A stretch of DNA of 32,317 nucleotides from Pseudomonadota bacterium (GTDB lineage: Bacteria > Pseudomonadota > Alphaproteobacteria > Rhodospirillales > Magnetospirillaceae), in assembly GCA_023426365.1 (NCBI GenBank), contig JAFAAW010000140.1, positions 1 through 32,317 on the forward strand, written 5' to 3'. The notes beneath the pieces were generated by a model. The model saw only the letters and a program-made list of their open reading frames with translations. It had not been told where the DNA came from and did no database searches. Below are positions 1 to 8,413 of this stretch, piece by piece; within the stretch, counting starts at the first letter, position 1; each line of letters opens with the position of its first letter. The position numbers and the translations under genes were made by a program.

Positions 1-2
1 GT

Positions 3-596
3 TCGGGCGGCGACGTCATCGCCACCCGGCTGTCCCAGCGTCTGGGCGTGCCCCTGTATGACGAGCAATTGCTGCAAGAGATCGCCCGTCGTCTCGACGA
101 CGATCCCGCCATCGTCCAGATGCTTGATGAAAGCATGGGGCGGGCCAAGGACATGTGGCTTTACCGGTTGCTGTCGGGCAAGGACATCAACCACGACACC
201 TATCGCGACACCCTGGTCAAGGTGGTGATGAGCCTGGGGCGCCTGGGCGGTGTCATCATCGGTCGCGGCGCCCATGTCATCCTGGCCGAGGGCTGCGCCT
301 TGCGGGTGCGGATCACCGGCAGTCCCGAAGTGTGCGCCCGGCGCATGGCCGATGCCGGGCACGGCACGTTCGAAGACCTGCTTAAGCGCGCCCAAGACCT
401 CAACCACCGCCGTGGCAAGTTCGTGTGGGACACCTTCCATGCGCGCCTGTCCGATGCCAGCGGCTTCGACGTCACCATCAACACCGACCGCATGGCGGAT
501 TTCGAGGATGTGGTGGAGATGCTGGTGGGGCTGGCCACCGCCATCCATTCCGGCCGTGTGCTGTCGTTGAACAAGGGCTATAGCAACGCGCCTTAA
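3..596 (+). CDS. Cytidylate kinase-like protein, 5' end outside window
   Basis: The frame is open from the left edge, so the true start lies upstream. A GTG at 48 is internal to the conserved domain and is not taken as the start. The first visible residues (SGGDVIATRLSQRLG) match the end of the P-loop region of cytidylate-kinase-like proteins (GSGG..IA..LA..LG.P.YD), followed by LYDEQLLQEIARRL. A second conserved stretch, GGVIIGRGAHVIL, and then LRVRI fit the AAA-type nucleoside kinase fold of this family. Family members are annotated as cytidylate kinase-like, but most have no proven substrate, so the reaction (NMP phosphorylation) is inferred. The gene ends at TAA 594-596 and converges on the minus-strand gene at 785. 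Hairpins at 603-621, 683-717 and 748-763 lie between them. Confidence 0.8.
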   Translation, partial: SGGDVIATRLSQRLGVPLYDEQLLQEIARRLDDDPAIVQMLDESMGRAKDMWLYRLLSGKDINHDTYRDTLVKVVMSLGRLGGVIIGRGAHVILAEGCALRVRITGSPEVCARRMADAGHGTFEDLLKRAQDLNHRRGKFVWDTFHARLSDASGFDVTINTDRMADFEDVVEMLVGLATAIHSGRVLSLNKGYSNAP

Positions 597-602
597 CTAT
601 GA

Positions 603-621
603 GGCGCCTTGCTCTGGCGCC
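603..621 (+). terminator. Short hairpin after the kinase-like gene
   Basis: GGCGCC (603-608) and GGCGCC (616-621) pair around a 7-base loop, seven bases after the TAA. No T-tract follows, so termination is uncertain; it may only stabilise the 3' end. Confidence 0.3.
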
Positions 622-682
622 CATTGCGGGCGCGGCCAAGCCGCCGGAGGCGGCGCCCGGCGAGGGCAAAATTTACAAGCGG

Positions 683-717
683 TAGACCGTGATGCACATT
701 TTGGGCATCACGGTCTA
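683..717. repeat. Perfect 13-bp inverted repeat between convergent genes
   Basis: TAGACCGTGATGC (683-695) is exactly complementary to GCATCACGGTCTA (705-717), with a 9-base loop. It sits midway between two convergent genes. On the minus strand, a T-rich stretch (TTGTAAATTTTG) begins a few bases beyond it. A bidirectional terminator is the simplest reading; a protein-binding palindrome is the alternative. Confidence 0.6.
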
Positions 718-747
718 AGGCCGCCTGGACCCGCCGACCGACCGAAG

Positions 748-768
748 GGCCGCCCCGGCGGCCTTTCT
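748..768 (+). terminator. GC-rich hairpin followed by TTTCT
   Basis: GGCCGCC (748-754) pairs with GGCGGCC (757-763), and TTTCT follows directly. This is the most intrinsic-terminator-like element for plus-strand transcription coming from the kinase-like gene. It lies just before the 3' end of the opposing gene. Confidence 0.45.
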
Positions 769-784
769 GCGGCTGTGCGCACCC

Positions 785-2533
785 TCAGCCGATGCGGCCC
801 AGGGCCAAGCCGCCGCCGGGCGGCGGCGGTGGGGGCGGCGCGCCGATATTGGCCACCGCCTTCATCATCTTTTCCACTTCTTCCTGGGCCTTGGCGGCGG
901 TTTCCGCGATGGGGGCGAAGCCGGTGTCCACCGCCACCTGCTCCAACAGCGCCTTGGCATGCGCCAGTTCCATCAGCGCCCGCTCCTTGCCGTCGGGCAG
1001 CAGCGGCGTGATCTGCTTCTTGATCCGGTTGGGAATGCGCCGCAACAGGCCCATGCGGCGGTTCGACAGCACCTTGAAGTTCATCACTCCCGCCAGCAGC
1101 TCGGCGTGATAGCCGGGATGCAGGGCCTCGAACAGGTACTCGATCAGCTCGATCTCGCCGAATTCCAGAATCAGGAAGTGGCGCTGGGTGCCCTGCCATT
1201 CCGAGATGAAGGCGCCCACATCGGTCAGGCGCTTGGCCAGCTCCGCCTCGAACACCCTGGGCGACAGCATGCGCCACGCCTTGACCGAAGCCATGGGCAG
1301 CTTGCCGGGCAGGCCGAAATTGCGCGACAGGTTGTGGGCAACCGCCAGTAGGGCGCGGCTGTCGCAATCCTGCGTGCCCTTGGGCCAACAGGCATAAAGC
1401 GCGTCGAGTGCGGCGAAGTCCTGCGCCGGCGGCGGTTCCGCCAGCAGGATCTGCAAGGCGTCCAGCCGTTCGGGCAAGGCGGTGTCGCCCCTGTCGTCCT
1501 GCGGTATGCCGACGGGCTGGTGGGCGGCGACGATGTCGTCGATCCGGGTGCGCAGCGCGGCCTCAAGCACAGAATCGGCGCCCGGGTCGGTCTGACCGGC
1601 CCGTGGCGGTTCGCCCTGTTGCGGCTCGGACAAAGTGTCCGCCGATTGTTCGGGGGTGGCTGCGGCCTCGCCTTCGCCGTCCGGGGCAACCGGCGTGCCG
1701 GTTTCAGTATCGGCCGCGTCCTCTGATGGCGGGGGGGCGGCCGGGGGCGCTTCGTCCTCCAGGGCGATGGGGGGCACGGTGCCCGACGCCGCCAGCGTGC
1801 GCAACGCCGACACGATGTCGGTCAGGGCCGCCATGGTGTCATCCGGCCCGCGCGAAGTTTCGGTGGCGGGGGATTCGTATTCCTCGGTCAGCAGGAAGAC
1901 GTCGTCGTCCTCGGCATCCGTCCGGGCCGGACCGGGGGCGGGCGGCGCGGCGTCGTCGGCCAAGGCGTGCAGCGCGGCGACCAGATTGCCCATGGTCAGG
2001 CCGGACGGGTCCCATTTGGGGTCCTCGGTCCGGTCGGTGTCCTTGCCGTCGTCTTCCTCCTCGTCCTCCTCTTCCGGCTCTTCGGAAGGGGAGGCCGCGG
2101 CCGCCATCTCCATCTGCTCGTCCAGCACCAGCACGTCGTCGTGCTCCGCCCCGGCCTCCGTGGCGGCTTCGGCTTCAGTTTCGGCTTCGGCTTCGGCTTC
2201 GGCGGGGGCGGGCAGTGCGGCGGCCTCCTCATCCGGCGGCAACGCGACCGTCGGGACATCGTCCGCGTCGATCGGCGGCAATCCGCACAGCAGGTCTTCC
2301 AGCCGATAGGGCACGGTGCCGCTGGCAAAGGCGGCGGGAATGTCGGACGGTTCGGGGGGGGAGGGCGCGGCGTCGTCCAGCGCCTGCTCCAGCAGGTTGG
2401 CAAGGCCATCCGCCGGCAGGCCGACCACCTCGTCCAGGGGACGGGCGTCGGTTTCCGGCGCCTCGGACGGACGAATGGGGCCGGACGCGGTCGTCATGGC
2501 GGCAGCATAACCGAGCAGGCGGCGCTCAGCCAT
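785..2533 (-). CDS. Large acidic hypothetical protein with duplicated N-terminal motif
   Basis: A 582-residue protein I cannot assign to a named family. Residues 1-320 are rich in Ala, Pro, Glu and Asp and look disordered, with a strongly acidic run at about 111-172. Two copies of a DDVxxLxE-type motif occur (DDVLVLDEQ at about 132 and DDVFLLTEE at about 210). Each is followed by a short amphipathic helix (NLVAALHALADDA at about 183; DIVSALRTLAASG at about 239). Residues 325-560 look folded and carry the likely conserved domain, including ILEFGEIELIEYLFEALHPG. The C-terminus has seven consecutive prolines followed by Gly. No signal peptide or membrane segment is visible. ATG 2533 gives the longest protein, but MTTASG at 2497 is an equally plausible start; neither has a clear ribosome-binding site. 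It lies 27 bases after rsmA on the same strand and may be the last gene of that operon. Confidence 0.7.
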   Translation of the reverse strand: MAERRLLGYAAAMTTASGPIRPSEAPETDARPLDEVVGLPADGLANLLEQALDDAAPSPPEPSDIPAAFASGTVPYRLEDLLCGLPPIDADDVPTVALPPDEEAAALPAPAEAEAEAETEAEAATEAGAEHDDVLVLDEQMEMAAAASPSEEPEEEDEEEDDGKDTDRTEDPKWDPSGLTMGNLVAALHALADDAAPPAPGPARTDAEDDDVFLLTEEYESPATETSRGPDDTMAALTDIVSALRTLAASGTVPPIALEDEAPPAAPPPSEDAADTETGTPVAPDGEGEAAATPEQSADTLSEPQQGEPPRAGQTDPGADSVLEAALRTRIDDIVAAHQPVGIPQDDRGDTALPERLDALQILLAEPPPAQDFAALDALYACWPKGTQDCDSRALLAVAHNLSRNFGLPGKLPMASVKAWRMLSPRVFEAELAKRLTDVGAFISEWQGTQRHFLILEFGEIELIEYLFEALHPGYHAELLAGVMNFKVLSNRRMGLLRRIPNRIKKQITPLLPDGKERALMELAHAKALLEQVAVDTGFAPIAETAAKAQEEVEKMMKAVANIGAPPPPPPPGGGLALGRIG

Positions 2534-2560
2534 GGAAGAATGGCGGGGAGGAGCGGCGCG

Positions 2561-3397
2561 CTAGGCGTGACTGGTGGCCGCATCGTCCACCGCGCGGGCC
2601 AGCGCGCAAAAGGCTTCCACCGGCAGTTCCTCGGCGCGGGCGGTGGGCGTGATGCCGGCCGCCGCGATCAGGGCTTCGGCATTGCCCAGCGCCTTGAGGC
2701 TGGACCGCAGCATCTTGCGACGCTGACCGAAGGCGGCGGCGGTCACCCGCTCCATGGTTTCGAAGCGCGCGGGGGCCAGCGGCTGGGCGCGCGGGACCAG
2801 CTTGACCACCGTGGACATCACGGCCGGCGGCGGCGTGAAGGCGCGCTTGTCCACGTTGAACAACGGGCGGACGTCGCACAGCCACTGGGTGATCACCGAC
2901 AGCCTGCCGTAATGGGGGCTGCGCGGTTCGGCCGCCAGCCGGTCCACCACCTCTTTCTGGAACATCAGCGTCATGCTTTCGAACGCGGTGGCCTGGCGAA
3001 GCCACTGCAACAGCAGCACGGTCGAGATGTTGTAGGGCAGATTGGCGACGATGCGGCGCGGCGCGGTGCCCAGGGTGGTGCAATCCACCTCGAGCGCGTC
3101 GCCGGCGATGATCTCGAGCCGGCCGGGATAGGCGGCGGCGATCTCGTTCTGGATGGCGATGGCGCGGTCGTCCCGCTCGATGGCGATCACTTGGGCGGCG
3201 CCGGCATCCAGCAGGGCGCGGGTCAGGCCGCCGGGGCCGGGGCCGATCTCGATGCTGGTGCCGTTCTCCAGGTTGCCGGCGCCACGGGCGATGCGCCCGG
3301 TCAGGTTCAGATCCAGCAGGAAATGCTGGCCCAGCGATTTGCGGGCGCCCAGGCCATGGGCGGCGATCACGTCGCGCAGCGGCGGAAGCTCGCTCAC
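2561..3397 (-). CDS. rsmA: 16S rRNA adenine dimethyltransferase RsmA (KsgA)
   Basis: RsmA dimethylates two adjacent adenines in the 3'-terminal helix of 16S rRNA, using S-adenosylmethionine, late in 30S assembly. The 278-residue protein has the family signatures in order: LGQHFLLD near residue 22, the SAM-binding loop EIGPGPGGLT (50-59), the acidic loop IERDD, and the catalytic NLPYNIS (119-125). The GTG start at 3397 is chosen because it overlaps the pdxA stop as GTGA and has AAGGAG seven bases upstream. The frame stays open further upstream, but only through pdxA. Translation is probably coupled to pdxA. The pdxA-rsmA pairing is common in proteobacteria. Confidence 0.96.
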   Translation of the reverse strand: MSELPPLRDVIAAHGLGARKSLGQHFLLDLNLTGRIARGAGNLENGTSIEIGPGPGGLTRALLDAGAAQVIAIERDDRAIAIQNEIAAAYPGRLEIIAGDALEVDCTTLGTAPRRIVANLPYNISTVLLLQWLRQATAFESMTLMFQKEVVDRLAAEPRSPHYGRLSVITQWLCDVRPLFNVDKRAFTPPPAVMSTVVKLVPRAQPLAPARFETMERVTAAAFGQRRKMLRSSLKALGNAEALIAAAGITPTARAEELPVEAFCALARAVDDAATSHA

Positions 3398-4413
3398 GAA
3401 ACGGCTCCTTGACGGTTGCGGGCGATGGTTCCGGCCAGGCGCAGGGCCTCCATCAGGCTGGTTTCCGATGCCTGGCCGGTGCCGGCGATCTGGAACGCGG
3501 TGCCGTGGTCGGGCGAGGTGCGCACGATGGGCAGGCCCAGGGTGACGTTGACGCCTTCGTCGAAGCCCAGGGTCTTGAGCGGGATGAGGGCCTGGTCGTG
3601 GTACATGCACAAGGCCGCGTCATAGCGGGCGCGGGCGGCGGCATGGAACATGGTGTCGGGGGGCAGCGGCCCGACCGCATCCACGCCGGCGGCGCGCAGA
3701 TCGGCCACGGCCGGCGCGATGATGTCGATTTCCTCGCGCCCCATGGCGCCGTCCTCGCCGGCATGGGGGTTGAGGCCCGCAACCGCCAGCCGGGGCGCGG
3801 CAATGGCGAAATCGGTTGCGAGCGCCCGGGCGGTGGCCAGCCCGGCGGCGACGATGGCCTCACGCGACAGGGTCGCCAGCGCCTGGGATAGGCTGACATG
3901 GATGGTGACCGGCACCACCCGCAGCGACGGGCAGGCCAGCATCATCACCTCGTCGCCATCGCGGCCGACCAGATGGGCCAGGAATTCGGTGTGGCCGGGA
4001 AAGCGAAAGCCGCCCTGGTACATCACCCCCTTGTGGATGGGGTTGGTGACCACCGCGCTGGCGCTTCCCTCCTGGGCCAGCGCGACCGCGCGGGCGATGG
4101 AGGCGCGCACCGCCGCCGCATTGGCCGGCGCGGGGCAGCCGGGCTTGACGGTTTCCGCCAGCGGCTGGGGCAGGACCGGCAGGGCGCGGTCGAACGCCTG
4201 GGCCGCCTGGGCGGGGGCGTCGATGGTCGCCACCGGGATGTTCCAGCCGAGGCTGGCGGCGATGGCGGCCAGCCGGGCCGGGTCGTCCACCACGAAGAAA
4301 GCCGGCAATCCCTCGGCCCGCCGCAGCCATGATTTCAGCGTGATCTCGCCGCCGATGCCGGCGGGTTCCCCCATGGTCAGGGCGACCGGGGCCAGCGTGC
4401 GTGCGGCGCTCAC
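3394..4413 (-). CDS. pdxA: 4-hydroxythreonine-4-phosphate dehydrogenase PdxA
   Basis: PdxA oxidises 4-phosphohydroxy-L-threonine to an intermediate that PdxJ condenses to pyridoxine 5'-phosphate, in the DXP-dependent vitamin B6 pathway. The 339-residue protein has the N-terminal signature LTMGEPAGIG. It also has three metal-binding histidines at H172 (TIHVSL), H217 (NPHAGED) and H272 (YHDQ), spaced as in E. coli PdxA. Further signatures are the FPGHTEFLA loop and RTSPDHGTAF near the C-terminus. The GTG start at 4413 is four bases after the surA stop. Its 3' end overlaps rsmA by four bases. Length is normal and no key residue is missing. Confidence 0.96.
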   Translation of the reverse strand: MSAARTLAPVALTMGEPAGIGGEITLKSWLRRAEGLPAFFVVDDPARLAAIAASLGWNIPVATIDAPAQAAQAFDRALPVLPQPLAETVKPGCPAPANAAAVRASIARAVALAQEGSASAVVTNPIHKGVMYQGGFRFPGHTEFLAHLVGRDGDEVMMLACPSLRVVPVTIHVSLSQALATLSREAIVAAGLATARALATDFAIAAPRLAVAGLNPHAGEDGAMGREEIDIIAPAVADLRAAGVDAVGPLPPDTMFHAAARARYDAALCMYHDQALIPLKTLGFDEGVNVTLGLPIVRTSPDHGTAFQIAGTGQASETSLMEALRLAGTIARNRQGAVS

Positions 4414-4417
4414 CCGA

Positions 4418-5680
4418 TCAGCCCCGGATGTCGATGAAGGCCTGGCGGCGCAGGTTGCGGATATAGCGCCGCGACAGCATGTCCATGCGCTCGTCCTCGA
4501 TCTGGCGGCGGACCTGCTCCCGGCTCGGCTCGCGCACCGTCAGCGATTCGACGCGTGAGCACACCATCACCACCTGGATGCCATCGGTCACGTCCAGGGG
4601 ATCGCTTGCCCGGTTGGGCGGCAGGGAAGCCGCGATGCGGCGCAACACGCCCTCCAGTTCGCCCACGCGCTTGGTCCCCATGGTGCCGACGGTGGTGGCG
4701 CCCAGGCGCCGCCCCAGGGCCTCAAGGTCGCTGCACGACCTGGTCCCGCCCGCCATCTGGGCCGCGCGGGCCATCAGCTCGGGCTTGGGCGGGGAATTCT
4801 TGGGCACCGGCAGCACGATCTGCGACATGGTGACTTCGGCATCCTCGGGGTTGGCGACCTGGCCGGCGACGCGGCTGTTGACCAATTGAAGAATGGTGAA
4901 GCCCGAGGCGGTGCGGATCAGCGGGGAAACCTGCCCCTTGCTCAGTTGGGCGACGGGGCCGGCCAGATCCTCGTCCAGGGCGGCCTGCGCCAGCCAGCCC
5001 ATGGTGCCGCCATTGGCCGCGGTCGGCGCGCGCGAGAACTGCCGCGCCAGCGCCGCGAACGGGGCGCCCGCCCGCAACTGCTCCAGCAGACGCTCGCCGG
5101 TCTGGCGGGCGTCGTCCTCCTGCGCCGGCACGTCCACCGGAAGTTGGATTTCCGCCAGCAGGTATTCCGGTTGTCCGTGGCGTTCGCGCAAGGCTTCCAG
5201 GCGGTCGGAAACCTCCTCCTCGCCCACTCGGATCTGGGATTGCAGGGTGCGGGCGGTGACCCGCATCCAGGTCAGGTCGGCCTTGATCTGCTCGCGCATC
5301 AATTGGGGGTCGAGGCCGGCGCGCTTCAACCCCGCGGACAGTGCGCCGCGCGGCATGCTGTTCTGCTGCTCGATCATGGCGATGCCGTTTTCCACCTCGG
5401 CGGCACTCAAGGAAATCTTGAGCCGGTTGGCTTCCTGCGTCTGCAGTCGCTCGTCGATCAGCTTGCGCAACACCTGGGGAGCGACGCGGCGGCGCCCTTC
5501 CATGCTGTCGGGCATGCCCGACAGGGCCAGCGCCATCTGTAAACGGCCTTCCAGCTCGCGCAGCGAGATGATCTCGTCGTTGACAACCGCCGCGATCCGG
5601 TCGGTTTCCTGGGCCTGCGCGGCCGGGGCCACGGCTAGACCGAGTACAAGGCAGGCGCAGGCGGCGAGACGGGCGAGCAT
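4418..5680 (-). CDS. surA: Periplasmic chaperone and peptidyl-prolyl isomerase SurA
   Basis: SurA escorts unfolded outer-membrane proteins, LptD among them, across the periplasm to the BAM complex. The 420-residue protein begins with a signal peptide (hydrophobic residues 7-21, likely cleavage after AQA at 23). The SurA N-terminal chaperone domain follows (about 25-165, starting RIAAVVNDEIIS). One recognisable parvulin domain comes next (about 172-270, with FSRAPTAANGGTMGWL). A second parvulin-like region (about 280-385) is degenerate. ATG 5680 has AAGGA upstream. It lies 14 bases after lptD and just before pdxA, so chaperone and client are probably co-transcribed. Confidence 0.94.
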   Translation of the reverse strand: MLARLAACACLVLGLAVAPAAQAQETDRIAAVVNDEIISLRELEGRLQMALALSGMPDSMEGRRRVAPQVLRKLIDERLQTQEANRLKISLSAAEVENGIAMIEQQNSMPRGALSAGLKRAGLDPQLMREQIKADLTWMRVTARTLQSQIRVGEEEVSDRLEALRERHGQPEYLLAEIQLPVDVPAQEDDARQTGERLLEQLRAGAPFAALARQFSRAPTAANGGTMGWLAQAALDEDLAGPVAQLSKGQVSPLIRTASGFTILQLVNSRVAGQVANPEDAEVTMSQIVLPVPKNSPPKPELMARAAQMAGGTRSCSDLEALGRRLGATTVGTMGTKRVGELEGVLRRIAASLPPNRASDPLDVTDGIQVVMVCSRVESLTVREPSREQVRRQIEDERMDMLSRRYIRNLRRQAFIDIRG

Positions 5681-5694
5681 GCAGGGTCCTTGGC

Positions 5695-8394
5695 TTAGAA
5701 CACGTTGAACGGAGCGCTGCCCAACGTCTTGAAGACCACGTTGAAAGTCAGCGAATAACCGGCCAAATAGTCGCGGTCATAGGTATAATTGCGCCGCATG
5801 TCGGTCACGAAGGCGAAGCATTCGTCGTCGTAGACAAGGCGCGCGTCCCAACTCAGCGGGCCGCCGCTATCGTCGAGGTCGTAAGAAACGCCGCCGAGCA
5901 CGCTCCAGTGCCGGGTCAGGGCGGAACTCACGGTCCACGATACATAATGCTGGCGATCGAAGGTGATATCATCATCCTCGATGCGGTCGTACATCAGGTA
6001 GGACACGCTGGCGCGCAGGATCGGGCTGCCGGCACTGAGTGCATTCTCGTTGCGGCGGATCCGGCCGTCATCCTTGTCGATGCGAATGCGGTTCAACAGC
6101 GACAGGTTGGGCGACGGCGTAAGGTCCAACCGGCCGAGATAGTCGGACAAGGTGTCCTGGAATCCGCTGCTGTTGCGGAAGGTGCTGTCGTCGCGGGCTC
6201 GCCAGCCCTGGGCCACCGAGGCGGTCACCGATCCGCCCTGAGGGGACAGGGCCTGCCAACGCAGGCCATAGGCGCCACGCACGCCGCCTTCGACCCGGTC
6301 AAGGCCGTGCATGCGGTTGGGGCGGAACACATTGATCTCGTCCAGTTCGAACCCCAGGGAATCCTCGTTGGGAATCCGGTCGGAATTGCCGCCGTTGGGG
6401 CTGGCGGCAATCATCGCCATGGGTTCGATAACTTGCGGGAAGGTCTGGGACGGCCGTGCGAACGGCATGCGCCAGTTGGCGGACACCAGCGGGACCGCGC
6501 GCCCGGAACTCACCGAACCGTATTCGGGCACGTTTTCGGAATGGTAGGCGTCGCCGCGCAAGCTGGTTCTGATGGTGGTGACGTCGCCCAGGCTGCCGAA
6601 ATAGGGGCGCTGCCATCCCACCGTGTTGGACAGCCGGCTGGAACTGACGCCGGAACTGCGCATGTAGGAGAGGATGTCCGAATCGAAGGTGAAGTAACCA
6701 CCCTTGGAATCGGGCATGCTCATATGCGAGGTGGTAATGTGCGGCAGCACCAGCGGCGACTGGCTGGGTGCGTCGTCACGCAGCAATCCCTGATACGAGA
6801 ACGCCTCCACCATCGTGTAGCTGTTGCGGCCGAAACCCTCCACATAGGGACGGGTTACCAGGACGGGGCGATCCGCGTCGAAGCGGTAGGAATAGATCTG
6901 CGAGTAGGTGTCGTCGCTGGTGCGCTCCAACTGATAGCCGGCGCGCCAGTCGTTGTTCAGGTCGAAACGGGCGCGCGAATCGATATGGCCGCGCAGATCA
7001 CCCGAATATTTGTCGGCCGTCAGGCTGGCGACCGTGCGCGCTTGCCCCTCCATGCCGCGCCAGCGGTGTTCGCCGGCCAGCACCACGTGGCGCAGGGCGT
7101 TGTCGGTTTCCTGCAGGTCGGTAGCGCGCTTGGCGGTCGAGGACGGGAACAGGAAGCGCGGCGCGAAGGTGATGTCCTGGTTGTCCTTGATCGCCCAGAA
7201 ATACGGGACGGTGACGTTGGTGCCGATGTTGGACGAAATGCCGCCCGTCGGGGTGAGAAAACCGCTCTGGCGCTTCACCGTCGGGTCGGGATGGGACAGA
7301 TAGGGCGTGTAGATAACCGGGATGCCGCCCACCTCCATCCAGGCGTCGCGGTATTCTATGGTTCTTTCGGCCTGGTTGTGGGTGATGCGCTTGGCCTTGG
7401 CTTCCCAGATGGGACGGCGGTTGGGGTCGTTGCGGCAGGGTTCGCACGCGGTATAGGCGCCGTTCTCGAAATCGGTGCGGTCACCGCCGACGCGGCGGGC
7501 GCTGGAGGCGGTCATCCGCGAATTGTCCGCCAGAACCGCGCGGATCTGTTGGGCAACGCCTTCCTTGAGGTCGCCGGTCAGTTCCATGTAGTTGGTGAAC
7601 AGCGTTTCACCCTGGGGTTCGGCCAAGGCGACGTTGCCGCTGGCGGCGACCAGATCCTGCTTGAGGTTGTAGCTGACCTGGTCGGCCACCAGCATGCGGG
7701 TGGCTTGAATGATCTCGACCCGGCCCTTGGCCGTGACGATGCCAAGCTCGCGGTCGTAGACGATCTGGTCGGCGGTCAACTGAACGGGGGATTCGGTTTC
7801 CCCCGCGGCGGACCCGGAGGAGGGGGCGCCGGTGATCGCGCCCACGGCATCTGCGGCCGCCGCGGGGGACGGGGCTTGAACGCGGATGGCCGGCGATGGG
7901 GCGGGCGCCGGGCGGACGGGCGCGGCCGCAACGGGCTGCGCGCGTACGGGACCGCCGGGCGGCGGCGAATCACTCTGCCCCCAGGCATCGCCCCAGCCGC
8001 GAATTTCGGTGGAAGACGGGCCGGACGGCACAGCGGAGGCGGGTGTCGGTGCGCTGGCGACAGGGGGGGCGGACTGCGGACGGGTGGTAGCGGCGGGCGC
8101 CGCTTCGTCGCCCCAGGCATCGCCCCAGCCGCCGATCTCGGCCGCGGACGGGCCGCGCGGCATGGGCTGGGCCGGCGCGGCGGCAGGTGCGGGCATGGCG
8201 GCCGCTGGGACCACGGCACGCGGCCGTGGGGCGGAGGGGGCGGGCGCCAAATCGGCCGCGTCATCCCCCCAGGCCTGGCCCCACGAGCCCACATCCGGCG
8301 ACGCCGCCAGAGCGACGCCGCCGTTGGCCGCCATGGCCCCGGTCAGGGCGCCGACGGCGATGCCGGCTGAAAGGAAAAAGCGACGGGCGCGCAA
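5695..8394 (-). CDS. lptD: LPS-assembly outer-membrane protein LptD with W-rich N-terminal repeats
   Basis: LptD is the outer-membrane barrel that, with LptE, inserts LPS into the outer leaflet. I choose the TTG start at 8394 (899 residues). GGAGG lies nine bases upstream, it follows the lptF stop without overlap, and the protein then begins with a proper signal peptide (RRFFLSAGIAVGALTG). A longer frame back to 8487 would overlap lptF. Three copies of a G-W-G-x-A-W-G motif lie at about residues 36-44, 88-95 and 132-139, separated by Ala/Pro-rich linkers. The OstA/LptA-like periplasmic domain begins near residue 205 (VQLTADQIVYDRELG). The barrel domain follows, including GGIPVIYTPYLSHPDP and a CEPC pair that could form disulfides with the lone C-terminal Cys (DDECFAF). 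Confidence 0.93.
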   Translation of the reverse strand: MRARRFFLSAGIAVGALTGAMAANGGVALAASPDVGSWGQAWGDDAADLAPAPSAPRPRAVVPAAAMPAPAAAPAQPMPRGPSAAEIGGWGDAWGDEAAPAATTRPQSAPPVASAPTPASAVPSGPSSTEIRGWGDAWGQSDSPPPGGPVRAQPVAAAPVRPAPAPSPAIRVQAPSPAAAADAVGAITGAPSSGSAAGETESPVQLTADQIVYDRELGIVTAKGRVEIIQATRMLVADQVSYNLKQDLVAASGNVALAEPQGETLFTNYMELTGDLKEGVAQQIRAVLADNSRMTASSARRVGGDRTDFENGAYTACEPCRNDPNRRPIWEAKAKRITHNQAERTIEYRDAWMEVGGIPVIYTPYLSHPDPTVKRQSGFLTPTGGISSNIGTNVTVPYFWAIKDNQDITFAPRFLFPSSTAKRATDLQETDNALRHVVLAGEHRWRGMEGQARTVASLTADKYSGDLRGHIDSRARFDLNNDWRAGYQLERTSDDTYSQIYSYRFDADRPVLVTRPYVEGFGRNSYTMVEAFSYQGLLRDDAPSQSPLVLPHITTSHMSMPDSKGGYFTFDSDILSYMRSSGVSSSRLSNTVGWQRPYFGSLGDVTTIRTSLRGDAYHSENVPEYGSVSSGRAVPLVSANWRMPFARPSQTFPQVIEPMAMIAASPNGGNSDRIPNEDSLGFELDEINVFRPNRMHGLDRVEGGVRGAYGLRWQALSPQGGSVTASVAQGWRARDDSTFRNSSGFQDTLSDYLGRLDLTPSPNLSLLNRIRIDKDDGRIRRNENALSAGSPILRASVSYLMYDRIEDDDITFDRQHYVSWTVSSALTRHWSVLGGVSYDLDDSGGPLSWDARLVYDDECFAFVTDMRRNYTYDRDYLAGYSLTFNVVFKTLGSAPFNVF

Positions 8395-8413
8395 CTGGCT
8401 CGACCTCCGACGA

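Noticed and set aside
1967..3412. Plus-strand frame opposite rsmA and the acidic hypothetical gene
   Set aside because: It is Gly/Arg/His-rich without domains and antisense to rsmA, which has all its catalytic motifs.
3398..3610. N-terminal extension of rsmA
   Set aside because: It lies within pdxA, is Arg/Pro-rich, and the GTG at 3397 has a strong ribosome site and family-typical start.
5908..8370. Very long open frame (about 820 codons) on the plus strand
   Set aside because: It is antisense to lptD. The product is low-complexity Gly/His/Arg without domains, a typical effect of high GC with codon bias on the other strand.
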